Below, piece by piece: positions 17,193 through 25,755 of a DNA stretch of 39,749 bases. The notes below the pieces were generated by a model that had not been told where the DNA came from, made no database searches, and worked only from the letters and a program-made list of their open reading frames with translations. Where the stretch lies: positions 1 to 39,749 of the forward strand of contig JAEMRT010000039.1 of NCBI GenBank assembly GCA_016463225.1. The letters are read 5' to 3'. Position numbers and translations under genes: made by a program. Positions within the stretch are counted from its first letter, which is position 1; each line of letters begins with the position of its first letter. Origin of the DNA: Sphingopyxis sp. (GTDB taxonomy: Bacteria > Pseudomonadota > Alphaproteobacteria > Sphingomonadales > Sphingomonadaceae).

Positions 17193-17819
17193 CTAGCCGC
17201 CCAGCCACCCCGTAACTTCAACCGCCACCTTGTTCGCCGCGCGCGTCAGCGCTTCGCCGACGGGTTTCGCCTCGACCTCGCCGCCGATAGCTTCGCGCGC
17301 TTCGAAACGGCGCTGGCTGACCGTCTTGCCGCCCGCGGCGACCAGCATTGCCTGATAGACGACGACGGCTTCGCCCGTCCGCGCATCGACGCCAAATTCC
17401 ATCAGCTGCCCCGCGAGCTGTTCGCCCGGCGCGGTCAGATATTGCCCCTCGTCGAGCACGACGCGCGAGGTGCGCGCGGAGACGGTTTCGGACACCAGCC
17501 GCTGGAACAGACGGTTGGGTGCTTCGACCCATTGCGCGTCTTTGACATAGGTAACGCTGCTATTGTCCTGCTGCACCGGGATGCGCGTCGTGCGCAGTTT
17601 CTGCGGTGCGGTCGGGATCAGGATCGTCAGCGTCGAGGCGTCGGCGGCGGTGCGCGCGGCGCCCGCAGGCGGTGCCGCCGCTGCATCGAGCGTCAGCAGG
17701 AAAGGCGGGGTCTTGCCGCCAAGGCCGATGCACGCCGACAACGAGACGGCGACGACAGCGACGAGCAGTGGCGTGCGGAGGCGGCGGAAGCGATTGGGCA
17801 TGGCGGGCTTGGTCCTCAT
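17193..17819 (-). CDS. ABC-type transport auxiliary lipoprotein, PqiC-like
   Basis: A 208-aa predicted lipoprotein. After a basic start, a hydrophobic segment (TPLLVAVVAVSLSAC) ends in a lipobox with C30. The mature part has the fold marks of the DUF330/PqiC family of MCE-associated lipoproteins: a FLLTL strand, RLFQRLVSETVS, and YLTAPGEQLAGQLMEFGVD. PqiC-like proteins accompany MCE transporters at the outer membrane; the exact role here is inferred. The start overlaps the stop of the MCE gene by four bases (ATGA at 17819), making it the last gene of the mla-type operon. Met7 is an alternative start. Confidence 0.85.
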   Translation of the reverse strand: MRTKPAMPNRFRRLRTPLLVAVVAVSLSACIGLGGKTPPFLLTLDAAAAPPAGAARTAADASTLTILIPTAPQKLRTTRIPVQQDNSSVTYVKDAQWVEAPNRLFQRLVSETVSARTSRVVLDEGQYLTAPGEQLAGQLMEFGVDARTGEAVVVYQAMLVAAGGKTVSQRRFEAREAIGGEVEAKPVGEALTRAANKVAVEVTGWLGG

Positions 17820-18757
17820 TGCTTGTAATCGGGCAGCTTGCTGCCGCCCAGAACGGCGCCGGCGCCCTGCTGGTCGAGCTTGTCGGTCAGGCTGGACAGC
17901 GAGGCCGAGGTGCGGCGCAGGTCGCGGATCAGCGCATTGGCTTCGGGGATCGTCGTTTCGCTGAAGGTCTTGAGGCCGGGGCGCGCGTCGGAGATCGCCG
18001 ATTCCAGCGTTGCCATCGACGCATTGGCCGATTTCAGGGTCGCGGCCAGATTGGCCATCGCCGGGTCGACATTGCGGTCGATCGTGCCCTGCGCCGATGC
18101 CGCGAGATTGCCGATCTGTTCGGCGGCGACGCCGGTCTGCTGGATCGCGATGCGCGTATCGGCCAGCGCCTTTTCTATGGCGGGGCCGTTGCGCGCGAGG
18201 ATCGCGGTCGAGGCTTCGACATTGTCGAGGATCGCAGCAAAGCTCGCCTGATTGCGGTCGTCGGCCAGTTCGGCGAGGCGTTCGGTCAGCGTCGACAGCC
18301 GCTGGAGCAGCTGCGGCGCGGTGTTGAGCAATTCGCCGAGGCCACCGACGCGGGTCGGGATGACCGGTTTGCCCGCCGGCCCCTTGTCGGCAATCGCGGG
18401 CGCGCCCTTGACCGCGCCATCGAGCGAAATCTGTGACACCCCGGTGAAGCCGACGCCTTCGAGCGCCGCGGTCGTGCCTTGTAGCACGGGGACGCCCTCG
18501 TTCACCTCGATGCGAACGCGGACGAACTGCGGGTCATCGGGCCACAGCGCGATCTCGCGCACCTGACCCGACGGCACACCCGAAAACTGGACCGCCGCCC
18601 CCTTGTTCAAACCATCGACCGACTGTTTGAAAAAGATGTCATATTCGCGCTTTTGGCCGCCGCTGTCATTGGCAAGCCAGACGATGAAAAAGGCGAGCGC
18701 CGCGGTAAAGAGCAGGACAAAGGCGCCGACGAGGACGTTGTTCGAGCGAGTTTCCAT
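17816..18757 (-). CDS. MCE-domain lipid-transport protein, MlaD-like
   Basis: A 313-aa substrate-binding component of an Mla-type ABC lipid transporter. One N-terminal membrane helix (VLVGAFVLLFTAALAFFIVWL) anchors a periplasmic MCE domain (about 38-115: VDGLNKGAAVQFSGVPSGQV, then GVGFTGVSQISLDG). A long helical C-terminus follows, with heptad-like Leu/Ala spacing and paired Ser/Thr, expected to form a tube or bundle in the hexamer. It is longer than E. coli MlaD (about 180 aa) because of this helical tail. The start is nine bases after the ATPase stop. Confidence 0.92.
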   Translation of the reverse strand: METRSNNVLVGAFVLLFTAALAFFIVWLANDSGGQKREYDIFFKQSVDGLNKGAAVQFSGVPSGQVREIALWPDDPQFVRVRIEVNEGVPVLQGTTAALEGVGFTGVSQISLDGAVKGAPAIADKGPAGKPVIPTRVGGLGELLNTAPQLLQRLSTLTERLAELADDRNQASFAAILDNVEASTAILARNGPAIEKALADTRIAIQQTGVAAEQIGNLAASAQGTIDRNVDPAMANLAATLKSANASMATLESAISDARPGLKTFSETTIPEANALIRDLRRTSASLSSLTDKLDQQGAGAVLGGSKLPDYKQ

Positions 18758-18766
18758 CAGCTTTTC

Positions 18767-19636
18767 CTATCGCCCCCCCATAAGCGGGGTCCTTGCGGTT
18801 TGGTTCCCGCTCGCCGCAGCGCGGCCTCGCGGTCCGTTGAAATAATCCTGTATCCAGGGATGCTCGGTGGCAAGCAATTCCGGGATGGTGCCGACCGCAA
18901 TCACCTTCTTTTCGGCGAGCACCGCGACACGGTCGCAGGTGGCGTAGAGCGAGTCGAGATCGTGGGTGATGAGGAAGACGGTGAGCCCCATCGTGTCGGC
19001 GAGCTCGCGGATCAACTCGTCGAATTTGGCGGCGCCGATCGGGTCGAGCCCCGCGGTCGGCTCGTCGAGGAACAGCAGCGCGGGATCGAGCGCGAGCGAG
19101 CGCGCAAGCCCGGCGCGCTTGACCATGCCGCCCGACAGCTCGGCGGGATATTTCGGTCCGGCGTCGGGGGGCAGTCCTACCATCGCGACCTTGTAGGCGG
19201 CAATTTCGTCGAGCAATTTCTGGTCGGTGCGCGGATAATATTCGCGCAGCGGTACCTGGATATTTTCCGCGACGCTCAGCGTCGAGAACAAGGCCCCACC
19301 CTGGAACATCACGCCCCAGCGGCGGCGCAGGTCGCGCGATTCTTCTTCGTTGGCGATGGTGTCGAGCGTTTTGCCATACACCTCGATCTCGCCCGCTGTC
19401 GGGGTCTGCAGGCCGATGATCGATCGCATCAGCACCGACTTGCCGGTACCCGACCCGCCGACAACCCCCATGATCTCGCCCGAGCGGACATCTAGGTCGA
19501 GCCCTTCGTGGATTACCGCTTCGCCGAACTGGTTGCCGAGGCCGCGGATGCGGATTGCATAGTCGAATTCGTCGGGCCGCACCGCGTCGGCGGCGGCAAG
19601 CTCTTCGGCAACCTGATCGTCGATTGCGTCGCTCAT
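18767..19636 (-). CDS. ABC transporter ATP-binding protein, MlaF-like
   Basis: A 289-aa ATPase that powers the Mla-type lipid transporter on the cytoplasmic face. Walker A is GGSGTGKS (residues 60-67), the Q-loop lies in GVMFQGGALFSTLSV, the signature is LSGGMVKRAGLARSLAL, Walker B is LLFLDEPTAGLD, and the switch histidine is in LITHD. An acidic N-terminal extension of about 25 residues precedes the domain. The ATG at 19636 overlaps the permease stop in TGATG, strong evidence for coupling; ATG 19645 is possible. The C-terminal tail is Ala/Arg rich. Confidence 0.92.
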   Translation of the reverse strand: MSDAIDDQVAEELAAADAVRPDEFDYAIRIRGLGNQFGEAVIHEGLDLDVRSGEIMGVVGGSGTGKSVLMRSIIGLQTPTAGEIEVYGKTLDTIANEEESRDLRRRWGVMFQGGALFSTLSVAENIQVPLREYYPRTDQKLLDEIAAYKVAMVGLPPDAGPKYPAELSGGMVKRAGLARSLALDPALLFLDEPTAGLDPIGAAKFDELIRELADTMGLTVFLITHDLDSLYATCDRVAVLAEKKVIAVGTIPELLATEHPWIQDYFNGPRGRAAASGNQTARTPLMGGR

Positions 19637-20742
19637 CAGTTCCATCCGATCGAGGAAAAGAAGACCGCGAACATCGCGTCGAGCACGATGACCAGAAAGA
19701 TCGCGGCGACGACGGCGGAGGTGGTGCGCTGGCCGACTTCCTCGGCATTCTGGCGCACCTGCATGCCTTCGTAACAGCCGGTGACCCCGATCAGGATGCC
19801 AAACACCGGCGCCTTGATCAGCATCGCCCAGAAATCGGTCATCGGGACGATGTCGCGCAGCAGCTGAACATAGGTGACCGGCGGAATGTCGAGCCCGATC
19901 CAGCAGAACACCCCGCCGCCGATGATCGCGCAAATGCTGGCGTAAAAGCCGAGCAACGGCATCAATATCGTGGCGGCGGCAACGCGCGGCAATACGATCG
20001 CTTCCATCGGCGAGACGCCGATGGTGCGCATCGCGTCGATTTCTTCGGTCAGTTTCATCGTGCCGATCTGGGCGGCGAACGCCGATCCCGAACGGCCGGC
20101 GACCATGATCGCGGTCATCAGCAGCCCCAGTTCGCGGATCGAGGCGCGGCCGACGAGGTTGACGGTGAACACTTCGAGCCCGAACTGGCGCAGCTGGACG
20201 GCACCCTGCTGCGCGACGACGATGCCGATCAGAAAGGTCATCAGGCCGATGATCGGCAGCGCGTCGACGCCGACCGATTGGAAGCGGGTGACGATGGCAT
20301 GCCAGCGCAGCCGTCGCCGGGCGCGCAACTGGGTACCCAGCGCCATGATCATTGCACCGAAAAAGCCGATGATGCCGAGCAACTCGTGCCACACCGCCAT
20401 GCTGGCCACACCAACCTGTTCGAGCATGCGCGTGAGGGGCGGGCGGCGGTCGCGGTGGACGCGATATTCGCTCTTGTCGCTGGCGAGCGCGTCGAGCAGC
20501 CGCTTCGCTTCGGGGCTGGCGCCGGTGACTTTGGCGCCATGCTCCTTGACGGTGCGGGTAACGATCCAGGCGCCGACGGTATCAATCCGTTCCAGCGCTG
20601 ACAGGTCGAGGGTGGCGATCGGGCCAAGCGCGTCGAGCCGCGCGGGCAGGTCGCCCAGGCGCGCCAGCGTCAGCCGACCGGTGAAGCGAATGTCGGTGCC
20701 ATTCGCACCCTCGCTCTGTTCGAAATCCGCTCTGGCCACCAT
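19636..20742 (-). CDS. Mla-type ABC permease with N-terminal STAS domain
   Basis: A 368-aa inner-membrane permease of the MlaE family. Residues 1-95 form a STAS-like domain (IRFTGRLTLARLGDLPARL, LDLSALERIDTVGAWIV), the job done by separate MlaB in E. coli. The MlaE core follows, with five or six helices and the conserved stretch RELGLLMTAIMVAGRSGSAF and LTEEIDAMRTIGVSP. It heads the operon of permease, ATPase, MCE protein and lipoprotein. The transporter is likely to move phospholipids between inner and outer membranes; direction cannot be told. No periplasmic shuttle (MlaC) is encoded here. Confidence 0.93.
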   Translation of the reverse strand: MVARADFEQSEGANGTDIRFTGRLTLARLGDLPARLDALGPIATLDLSALERIDTVGAWIVTRTVKEHGAKVTGASPEAKRLLDALASDKSEYRVHRDRRPPLTRMLEQVGVASMAVWHELLGIIGFFGAMIMALGTQLRARRRLRWHAIVTRFQSVGVDALPIIGLMTFLIGIVVAQQGAVQLRQFGLEVFTVNLVGRASIRELGLLMTAIMVAGRSGSAFAAQIGTMKLTEEIDAMRTIGVSPMEAIVLPRVAAATILMPLLGFYASICAIIGGGVFCWIGLDIPPVTYVQLLRDIVPMTDFWAMLIKAPVFGILIGVTGCYEGMQVRQNAEEVGQRTTSAVVAAIFLVIVLDAMFAVFFSSIGWN

Positions 20743-20831
20743 CGTGCGGAGGACATTGTATTATTTGCCCCATCACGGCAAGCGAATCTGGTCCCCTTGG
20801 CCGCGGCGCGGCGGCGCTCTATGACGGGGGC

Positions 20832-21551
20832 ATGGAAACCCCTCCGATCGCCCCGCCGCCCGACTATGCGCACCGCGTGGCGATGTACGATATGGACCGA
20901 ACGATAACCCGATCAGGGACTTACAGCGGTTTTTTGATGCATGTTGCGCAGCGGCGGCAGCAATGGCGTCTGCTGCTGTTGCCGGTCGTCGGGCTGGCGA
21001 GCGCCGCTTATGCGCTGCGCCTGATCGACCGGTCGCGGCTGAAGGCGATCAACCTGCGGCTGCTGGTCGGCGAGCGTTTTGCACGCTCAGAAATTGCGCC
21101 GCTTGCCGAAAGCTATGCCGACAAGGTGGTGGCGCGCGGGCTGCATCCCGCGGCGCTCGAACAGATCGCCGCCGATCGCGAAGCGGGGTACCGATTGCTG
21201 CTCGCGACCGCGTCGTTCCACCTGTATGTCGATGCAATTGCCCGGCGGCTGGGGATCGAAGACGTACTGGCGACCCAGCTCGACGAGCCCGACGGCGCCG
21301 ACCATATCCACGCGCGATTGTCGGGCGACAATTGCTATGGCGAGGCTAAGTTCGCGCGGATCGACGGCTGGATGGCGGCGAACTCGATCACCCGCGATGC
21401 CGCGCATATCCGGGCCTATTCGGATCATGTGTCCGACCATCCGATGTTGCGGTTTGCCGACGAAGCGGTGGCGACGACGCCGTCGCGGAAGTTGAAGAAA
21501 CTGGCGCCGCAGATGGGGTGGTCGGTGGTCGATTGGCGGGGCCGGAAATAG
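20832..21551 (+). CDS. HAD-IB family phosphatase
   Basis: A 239-aa haloacid-dehalogenase-superfamily phosphatase of subclass IB, the SerB-like group. Motif I is D20-M-D22-R-T (YDMDRTIT), with D20 the expected nucleophile. Motif II is LLATASFHLY, and motif IV is YSDHVSDHPML with the metal-binding Asp pair. A cap region lies between motifs I and II (about 30-110), with a hydrophobic stretch (LLLLPVVGLASAAYAL) that may contact membrane. Similar enzymes act on phosphoserine or on lipid and cell-wall phosphates; the substrate here is unknown. It diverges from the mla-type operon with 89 bases between starts. Confidence 0.85.
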   Translation: METPPIAPPPDYAHRVAMYDMDRTITRSGTYSGFLMHVAQRRQQWRLLLLPVVGLASAAYALRLIDRSRLKAINLRLLVGERFARSEIAPLAESYADKVVARGLHPAALEQIAADREAGYRLLLATASFHLYVDAIARRLGIEDVLATQLDEPDGADHIHARLSGDNCYGEAKFARIDGWMAANSITRDAAHIRAYSDHVSDHPMLRFADEAVATTPSRKLKKLAPQMGWSVVDWRGRK

Positions 21552-21563
21552 GCGATCAAAACC

Positions 21564-21669
21564 CTCGTCATTGCGAGCGAAACGGGCCGAAGGCGGCCGT
21601 AGGCCAATCAATCCAGAGCGATTTCGCCACTCTGGATTGCCGCGTCGCTTCGCTCCTCGCAATGGCGAG
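21564..21669. repeat. Palindromic intergenic repeat element
   Basis: The outer arms CTCGTCATTGCGAG (21564-21577) and CTCGCAATGGCGAG (21656-21669) are inverted with one mismatch. The inner arms AATCCAGAG (21610-21618) and CTCTGGATT (21630-21638) are a perfect inverted pair. The element fills the gap between two convergent genes. It has the form of REP-like elements common in alphaproteobacterial genomes; no other copy is in this window. It could also act as a bidirectional transcript end. Confidence 0.75.
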
Positions 21670-21670
21670 T

Positions 21671-22996
21671 TTAGACGGCGTCCAGCGCCTGCGCAAAATC
21701 AGCGATCAGATCGTCGGCGTCCTCGATGCCGATCGAGATGCGGACCAGATTGTCGGTGATTCCCATCAACGCCTTGCGCGTGTCGGGCACCGACAGGTGC
21801 GTCATCGCCGCGGGGTGGCTGGCCAGCGTTTCGGTGCCGCCCAGGCTGACCGCGAGCTTGGCGATCTTGAGCGCGTCGAGGAAGCGGAAGCTCTCGGCTT
21901 CGCCGCCCTTGATGAACAGCGAAAAGGTCGATCCAGCGCCGGTGCAATGGCGATCGAAGATGTCCTTTTGCGATCCTTCAGGCAGGAAGCCGAGGTAGCC
22001 CAGCCCATCAACCTTGGGATGATCGCGGAGGAAAGCGCAGACCTTCTCGGCATTTTCGCCTGCCCGGCTCATGCGCAGCTCGACGGTTTCGAGGCTGCGC
22101 AGCAGCATCCACGCCGTATGCGGGTCGCAAATCGTGCCGATGGTGTTGCGCATCATGCGAATGGGACCAAGCCAATGTTTCGAGCCGAGCACGCCGCCCG
22201 CGACCAGATCGCTGTGGCCGCCAGCATATTTGGTCAGACTGTAGAGCACGATGTCGGCGCCATGCGCGAGCGGCTTGGACCACAAGGGGCCAAGAAAGGT
22301 ATTGTCGATCGCGATCGGCGGCCGCGGGCCTTCGGCGAAGGCGGCATCGGTCGCGGCGCGCATCGCTTGCACATCGACCAGCGCATTGGTCGGGTTGGCA
22401 GGGCTTTCCAGATAGACCATCGCGACCTTGCCGCCCTGGTCGTCAGCCATTGTCTTGGCGCGCGCGAGGATCGCGTCCATCTCTTCGCGCGACGCTTCGG
22501 CGGGGAAATCCACGTAAGTCGCACCAAAGCGCGACAGGATGCGCGCGATCAGCGTTTCGGTCGCCGCATAGAGCGGACCCGAGTGGACGATGACGTCGTT
22601 CATGCTGACATGTGCGAGGAGCAGCGTGGCGATTGCCGACATGCCGCTGGAGAACACCAGCGCATCCTCGGCCTTTTCCCACACCCCGAGCCGCGCTTCG
22701 AGGATTTCCTGATTGGGACCGTTGAAACGCGAATAGACAAGGCCATCGGCGCCGCCGGGGCGCTTGCCGGTGATCCCTTCGAAATGATGCTTGCCCGCCG
22801 CGGCGCTTTCGAAAGCAAAGGTCGAAGTCAGAAAGATCGGCGGCTTGAGCGAGCCTTCGGACAGCATCGGGTCATAGCCATAGCCCATCATCAGCGTCGC
22901 CGGCGACAGTTCGCGCCCGCCGATTTCGGTGACGTCTTGCTTGGGCTTGCGGCGCGGGGTGGTGCCGGTGAGGTCGCTGTTGTCGATGGGGGGCAT
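21671..22996 (-). CDS. Cystathionine gamma-synthase family PLP enzyme
   Basis: A 441-aa trans-sulfuration enzyme of the Cys/Met metabolism PLP family. The PLP lysine is K256 in YSLTKYAGGHSDLVAGG. Other marks are YSRFNGPN, the phosphate-binding FSSGMSAIAT and AIDNTFLGPLW. It may be a cystathionine synthase or lyase, or a methionine gamma-lyase-like enzyme; the sequence alone does not decide. An N-terminal extension of about 30 residues precedes the usual start of the fold (SPATLMMGYGYDP). It follows the DASS transporter gene by 59 bases, a gap that contains a hairpin next to the ribosome binding site. Confidence 0.9.
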   Translation of the reverse strand: MPPIDNSDLTGTTPRRKPKQDVTEIGGRELSPATLMMGYGYDPMLSEGSLKPPIFLTSTFAFESAAAGKHHFEGITGKRPGGADGLVYSRFNGPNQEILEARLGVWEKAEDALVFSSGMSAIATLLLAHVSMNDVIVHSGPLYAATETLIARILSRFGATYVDFPAEASREEMDAILARAKTMADDQGGKVAMVYLESPANPTNALVDVQAMRAATDAAFAEGPRPPIAIDNTFLGPLWSKPLAHGADIVLYSLTKYAGGHSDLVAGGVLGSKHWLGPIRMMRNTIGTICDPHTAWMLLRSLETVELRMSRAGENAEKVCAFLRDHPKVDGLGYLGFLPEGSQKDIFDRHCTGAGSTFSLFIKGGEAESFRFLDALKIAKLAVSLGGTETLASHPAAMTHLSVPDTRKALMGITDNLVRISIGIEDADDLIADFAQALDAV

Positions 22997-23003
22997 AAAG
23001 TTT

Positions 23004-23041
23004 TCCTTGGCGCCAGATTAGTTTCGATTGCAACTAGCGCC
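23004..23041 (-). promoter_or_regulatory. Candidate structured leader of the trans-sulfuration gene
   Basis: As minus-strand RNA, GGCGC pairs with GCGCC and, inside a five-base bulge, TAGTT pairs with AACTA around an eight-base loop (23009-23041). The Shine-Dalgarno AAGGA follows the stem directly (23004-23008), eleven bases before the TTT-ATG start region. It does not fit SAM-II or SAM/SAH consensus as I know them. Confidence 0.3.
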
Positions 23042-23055
23042 CTTTGCCCCGCGCG

Positions 23056-24462
23056 TCACCCCAGCATCGCAATCGCCCAGATCACCCCGATCAGCAGCGG
23101 TACTCCGATGACGTCGAGCGCGAGCCCCGCCTTCAGCATCCGCGGCAGCGCGATATGATCGGTCGCCCATGCCAGCGCATTGGGTCCGGTCCCCGACGGC
23201 AGCATGAAGCCCCAGCTCGCCGCCATCGCAACGGGCAGCGCGAGCAGGATTGGATCGACCCCGGTCGCGGCGATCAGCGCGGCGAGCACCGGCATGATGC
23301 CGCTGGCGGTCGCGACATTGCTGGCAAATTCGGTGATCAGGATGGTGAGTGCGACGATGATTGCGGCGAGCGCGATCGTCGGGATGCTGCCGAGCGGCGC
23401 GAGGACGGCACCCAGCCAAGCGGCGAGCCCGCTGGCGGTGATCGCGGCGGCGAGGGCGAGCCCGCCGCCGAACATCATGATGACGCCCCACGGCGCCCGG
23501 TCGGCCTCTTTCCACACAAGCAGCGGGCGGCCGGTGCCGTCGGGCAGCACGAACAGGAGCAGGCTGCCGGCAACCGCAATGGTGCCGTCGGTCAGCGCGC
23601 CCTTGGGCAGGAAGGGCTCCAGCCAGGGCTGTGCGATCCAGGCGAGAAGGACGAGCAGGAAGACCGGCACGACGCGGCGTTCGGCGGTCGACCAGATCGC
23701 TTGTTTGCCGAGCGCGGACGCCGCCGCGACGCCGTCGAACGGATGCGCCGATAGCCGCTGGACGCGCGCGACGATGACCATGGCCGCGGGGGTGCCCAGC
23801 AACACGACAGGGACGCCGTAGATCGCCCAGTCGAGGAACGAGATGCGCAAGCCCAGCGCCTTTTCGATCAGCCCCGCAGCAATGGCATTGGTCGGGCTGC
23901 CGACCAGCGTACCGAGCCCGCCGATCGATGCCGCAAAGGCGATGCCCATCATCACCGCGCCGGCAAAGCCTTCGGTCTCGCCCTCGCGCACCCCGCCGGC
24001 GCGGACGACGGCGAGGGCGATCGGGATCATGATCAGCGCGGTCGAGGTGTTCGAAATGAACATGCTGAGCAGTGCGGTCGCCGCCATGAAGGCGAACAGC
24101 AGCCCGGTCGCGGTCGGCGCGGCGCGCTTGAGCAGCGCGAGCGCAAGGCGACGGTGCAGCCCGACGCGCTCGATCGCCAGCGCGAGGAACGCGCCGCCGA
24201 GGATCAGGAACAGGATCGGCGAATAATATTCCTTGGCAATGGCATTGGCGTCCATCACCCCGAACGCAGGGACAAGCAGGAAGGGCAGCAATGCGGTGAC
24301 GGTCAGCGGCAGCGCCTCGGTCATCCACCAGATCGCCATCAGCACCGTCATTGCCGCGACATGCCAGGCGGTGGTTTCCATGCCCGCGGGCGCGGGGAGG
24401 GCAAGCATGACGATGAAGGTCAGCAGGCCGCCGATCAGTCCAAACAGGCGCGTGCGTGTCAT
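23056..24462 (-). CDS. DASS/SLC13-family anion transporter
   Basis: A 468-aa inner-membrane carrier with about 11-12 hydrophobic segments. The two SNT-type substrate/sodium motifs are visible: FISNTSTALIMIPIAL (about residues 138-152) and ITEFASNVATASGIMPVL (about 370-388). MTEALPLTVTALLPFLLVP near residue 47 is another family stretch. Relatives carry C4-dicarboxylates, citrate or sulfate, usually with sodium. The neighbouring trans-sulfuration gene makes sulfate tempting but does not prove it. It starts 16 bases after pgeF. Confidence 0.88.
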   Translation of the reverse strand: MTRTRLFGLIGGLLTFIVMLALPAPAGMETTAWHVAAMTVLMAIWWMTEALPLTVTALLPFLLVPAFGVMDANAIAKEYYSPILFLILGGAFLALAIERVGLHRRLALALLKRAAPTATGLLFAFMAATALLSMFISNTSTALIMIPIALAVVRAGGVREGETEGFAGAVMMGIAFAASIGGLGTLVGSPTNAIAAGLIEKALGLRISFLDWAIYGVPVVLLGTPAAMVIVARVQRLSAHPFDGVAAASALGKQAIWSTAERRVVPVFLLVLLAWIAQPWLEPFLPKGALTDGTIAVAGSLLLFVLPDGTGRPLLVWKEADRAPWGVIMMFGGGLALAAAITASGLAAWLGAVLAPLGSIPTIALAAIIVALTILITEFASNVATASGIMPVLAALIAATGVDPILLALPVAMAASWGFMLPSGTGPNALAWATDHIALPRMLKAGLALDVIGVPLLIGVIWAIAMLG

Positions 24463-24478
24463 CCGTCCCCCATGCGTG

Positions 24479-25240
24479 TCAATTCAGCCCGATCACCGAC
24501 AACTGGCGGCCATAGGAATTTTCTCCCTTGTGGCACGCACGGCGATAGCTGAAATAATCCTCCGTCTCGGCATAGGTGTCCTGCCCGCCGATGGCAATTC
24601 GGGTGACGCCCGCGGCGGCGAGCCGCGCGGCGACATAGGCGGCGATGTCGAACATGGCATGACCGGGTTTGGCCGCTGCAAAGAAGCGTTCGTTGGCGGG
24701 ATCGTCGGCGCTGAAGCGCTGCACGAACGCCGCGTCGACCTCGTAGGATGCGCGTCCGATACACGGCCCGATTGCTGCGGCAATGTTTGCGCGGTTGGCG
24801 CCAAGGCTCTCCATCGCGGTTAGCGTGGCGTCGGTTACGCCAGCGAGCGCGCCCTTCCACCCGGCATGCGCGGCGCCAATCACACCTGCCTTGCGGTCGG
24901 CGAACAGCACCGGCACGCAGTCGGCGGTGAGGATGCCGAGTATGATGCCCGGAGTGCGCGTCGCGATCGCGTCGGCCTCGGGCCGCGCGGCGAGGTCGGG
25001 TCCTTCATCGATGATGACGCAGTTATTGCCATGGACCTGATAGACGCCGGTAAGCACCCCACCGGGTAGCACGGCATCGGCCACGCGCTGCCGGTTCTCG
25101 GCAATCAGCGCGGGATCGTCGCCGGAGCCGAGGCCGCAATTGAGCGACGCGAGTTCGCCGGTCGATACCCCGCCGCGACGGCCGAAGAAGCCATGCGCGA
25201 TGTCCGCAAGCGGCGGTGCAGTGACGAACGGAGTCGTCAC
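24479..25240 (-). CDS. pgeF: Peptidoglycan editing factor / polyphenol oxidase (YfiH, laccase domain)
   Basis: A 253-aa protein of the Cu-oxidase_4/YfiH family. Metal-site motifs are QVHG, TADCVPVLFAD and AAHAGWKGALAG; an IGPCIG motif and a final QDTYAETEDYFSYRR stretch follow. E. coli YfiH helps keep L-serine out of the peptidoglycan stem peptide. Human and bacterial relatives also have purine-nucleoside activities, so the activity here is inferred. The start is GTG at 25240, four bases overlapping the GNAT stop (GTGA). The longer frame up to 25411 is antisense-like sequence within the acetyltransferase gene and was rejected. Confidence 0.9.
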   Translation of the reverse strand: MTTPFVTAPPLADIAHGFFGRRGGVSTGELASLNCGLGSGDDPALIAENRQRVADAVLPGGVLTGVYQVHGNNCVIIDEGPDLAARPEADAIATRTPGIILGILTADCVPVLFADRKAGVIGAAHAGWKGALAGVTDATLTAMESLGANRANIAAAIGPCIGRASYEVDAAFVQRFSADDPANERFFAAAKPGHAMFDIAAYVAARLAAAGVTRIAIGGQDTYAETEDYFSYRRACHKGENSYGRQLSVIGLN

Positions 25241-25755
25241 AGATCGAGCCTGTAAAAACGGTCTTCGTCGATATGATTGCCGACCCGGAACGCATTGCGC
25301 CCGACATCGTAAAAGCCGTAGCGACGGTAGAAAGCCTGCGCGCGCGCATTCTCGGTAAAGACGGAAAGGTACAGGATCGACGCACGCTCGCGCGCCCAGG
25401 CGATGCCCCAATCCGTCAGGACTACCGCGACGCCGGTGCCTTTGGCGGCTTCGGCGACATAGATCTGGTGGAGTTCCACGGCGTCGTCGGTCGGTTGCTC
25501 GGGGGGAAGGTCGAAATCGACCGGACCCATCTTGATATAGCCGAGGATGGCGCCGGCAGCGTCGCGGACCAAACCAATGTCATGATCGGACGCGGCGATC
25601 TGGGCGCGGACACGTTCGGGCGGGTTCCAGGTCGCGAGGAAGGTCGCAAGATCGGTCGGGTCGTAAATATGACCGAAGGTATGGGTGAAGGATTGGGTGG
25701 CGAAGGTGGAGATTGCCTCTGCATCGTCCGGGGTGGCGAGATGAATGGTGGTCAT
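25237..25755 (-). CDS. GNAT-family N-acetyltransferase
   Basis: A 172-aa acetyltransferase fold. The acetyl-CoA loop is KGTGVA within YVAEAAKGTGVAVVLTDWGIAWA. Later motifs are LYLSVFTENARAQAFYRRYGFYDVG and the C-terminal strand. The substrate is unknown. The N-terminal half (IHLATPDDAEAISTFATQSFTHTFG) is typical of small-molecule or peptide acetyltransferases. It is tied by four-base overlaps to midA upstream (ATGA at 25755) and to pgeF downstream (GTGA at 25240). Confidence 0.87.
   Translation of the reverse strand: MTTIHLATPDDAEAISTFATQSFTHTFGHIYDPTDLATFLATWNPPERVRAQIAASDHDIGLVRDAAGAILGYIKMGPVDFDLPPEQPTDDAVELHQIYVAEAAKGTGVAVVLTDWGIAWARERASILYLSVFTENARAQAFYRRYGFYDVGRNAFRVGNHIDEDRFYRLDL

Noticed and set aside
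25241..25411. N-terminal extension of pgeF
   Set aside because: The extra residues are an alternate-frame reading of the GNAT gene; the GTG at 25240 starts the family's usual N-terminus and overlaps the stop as GTGA.
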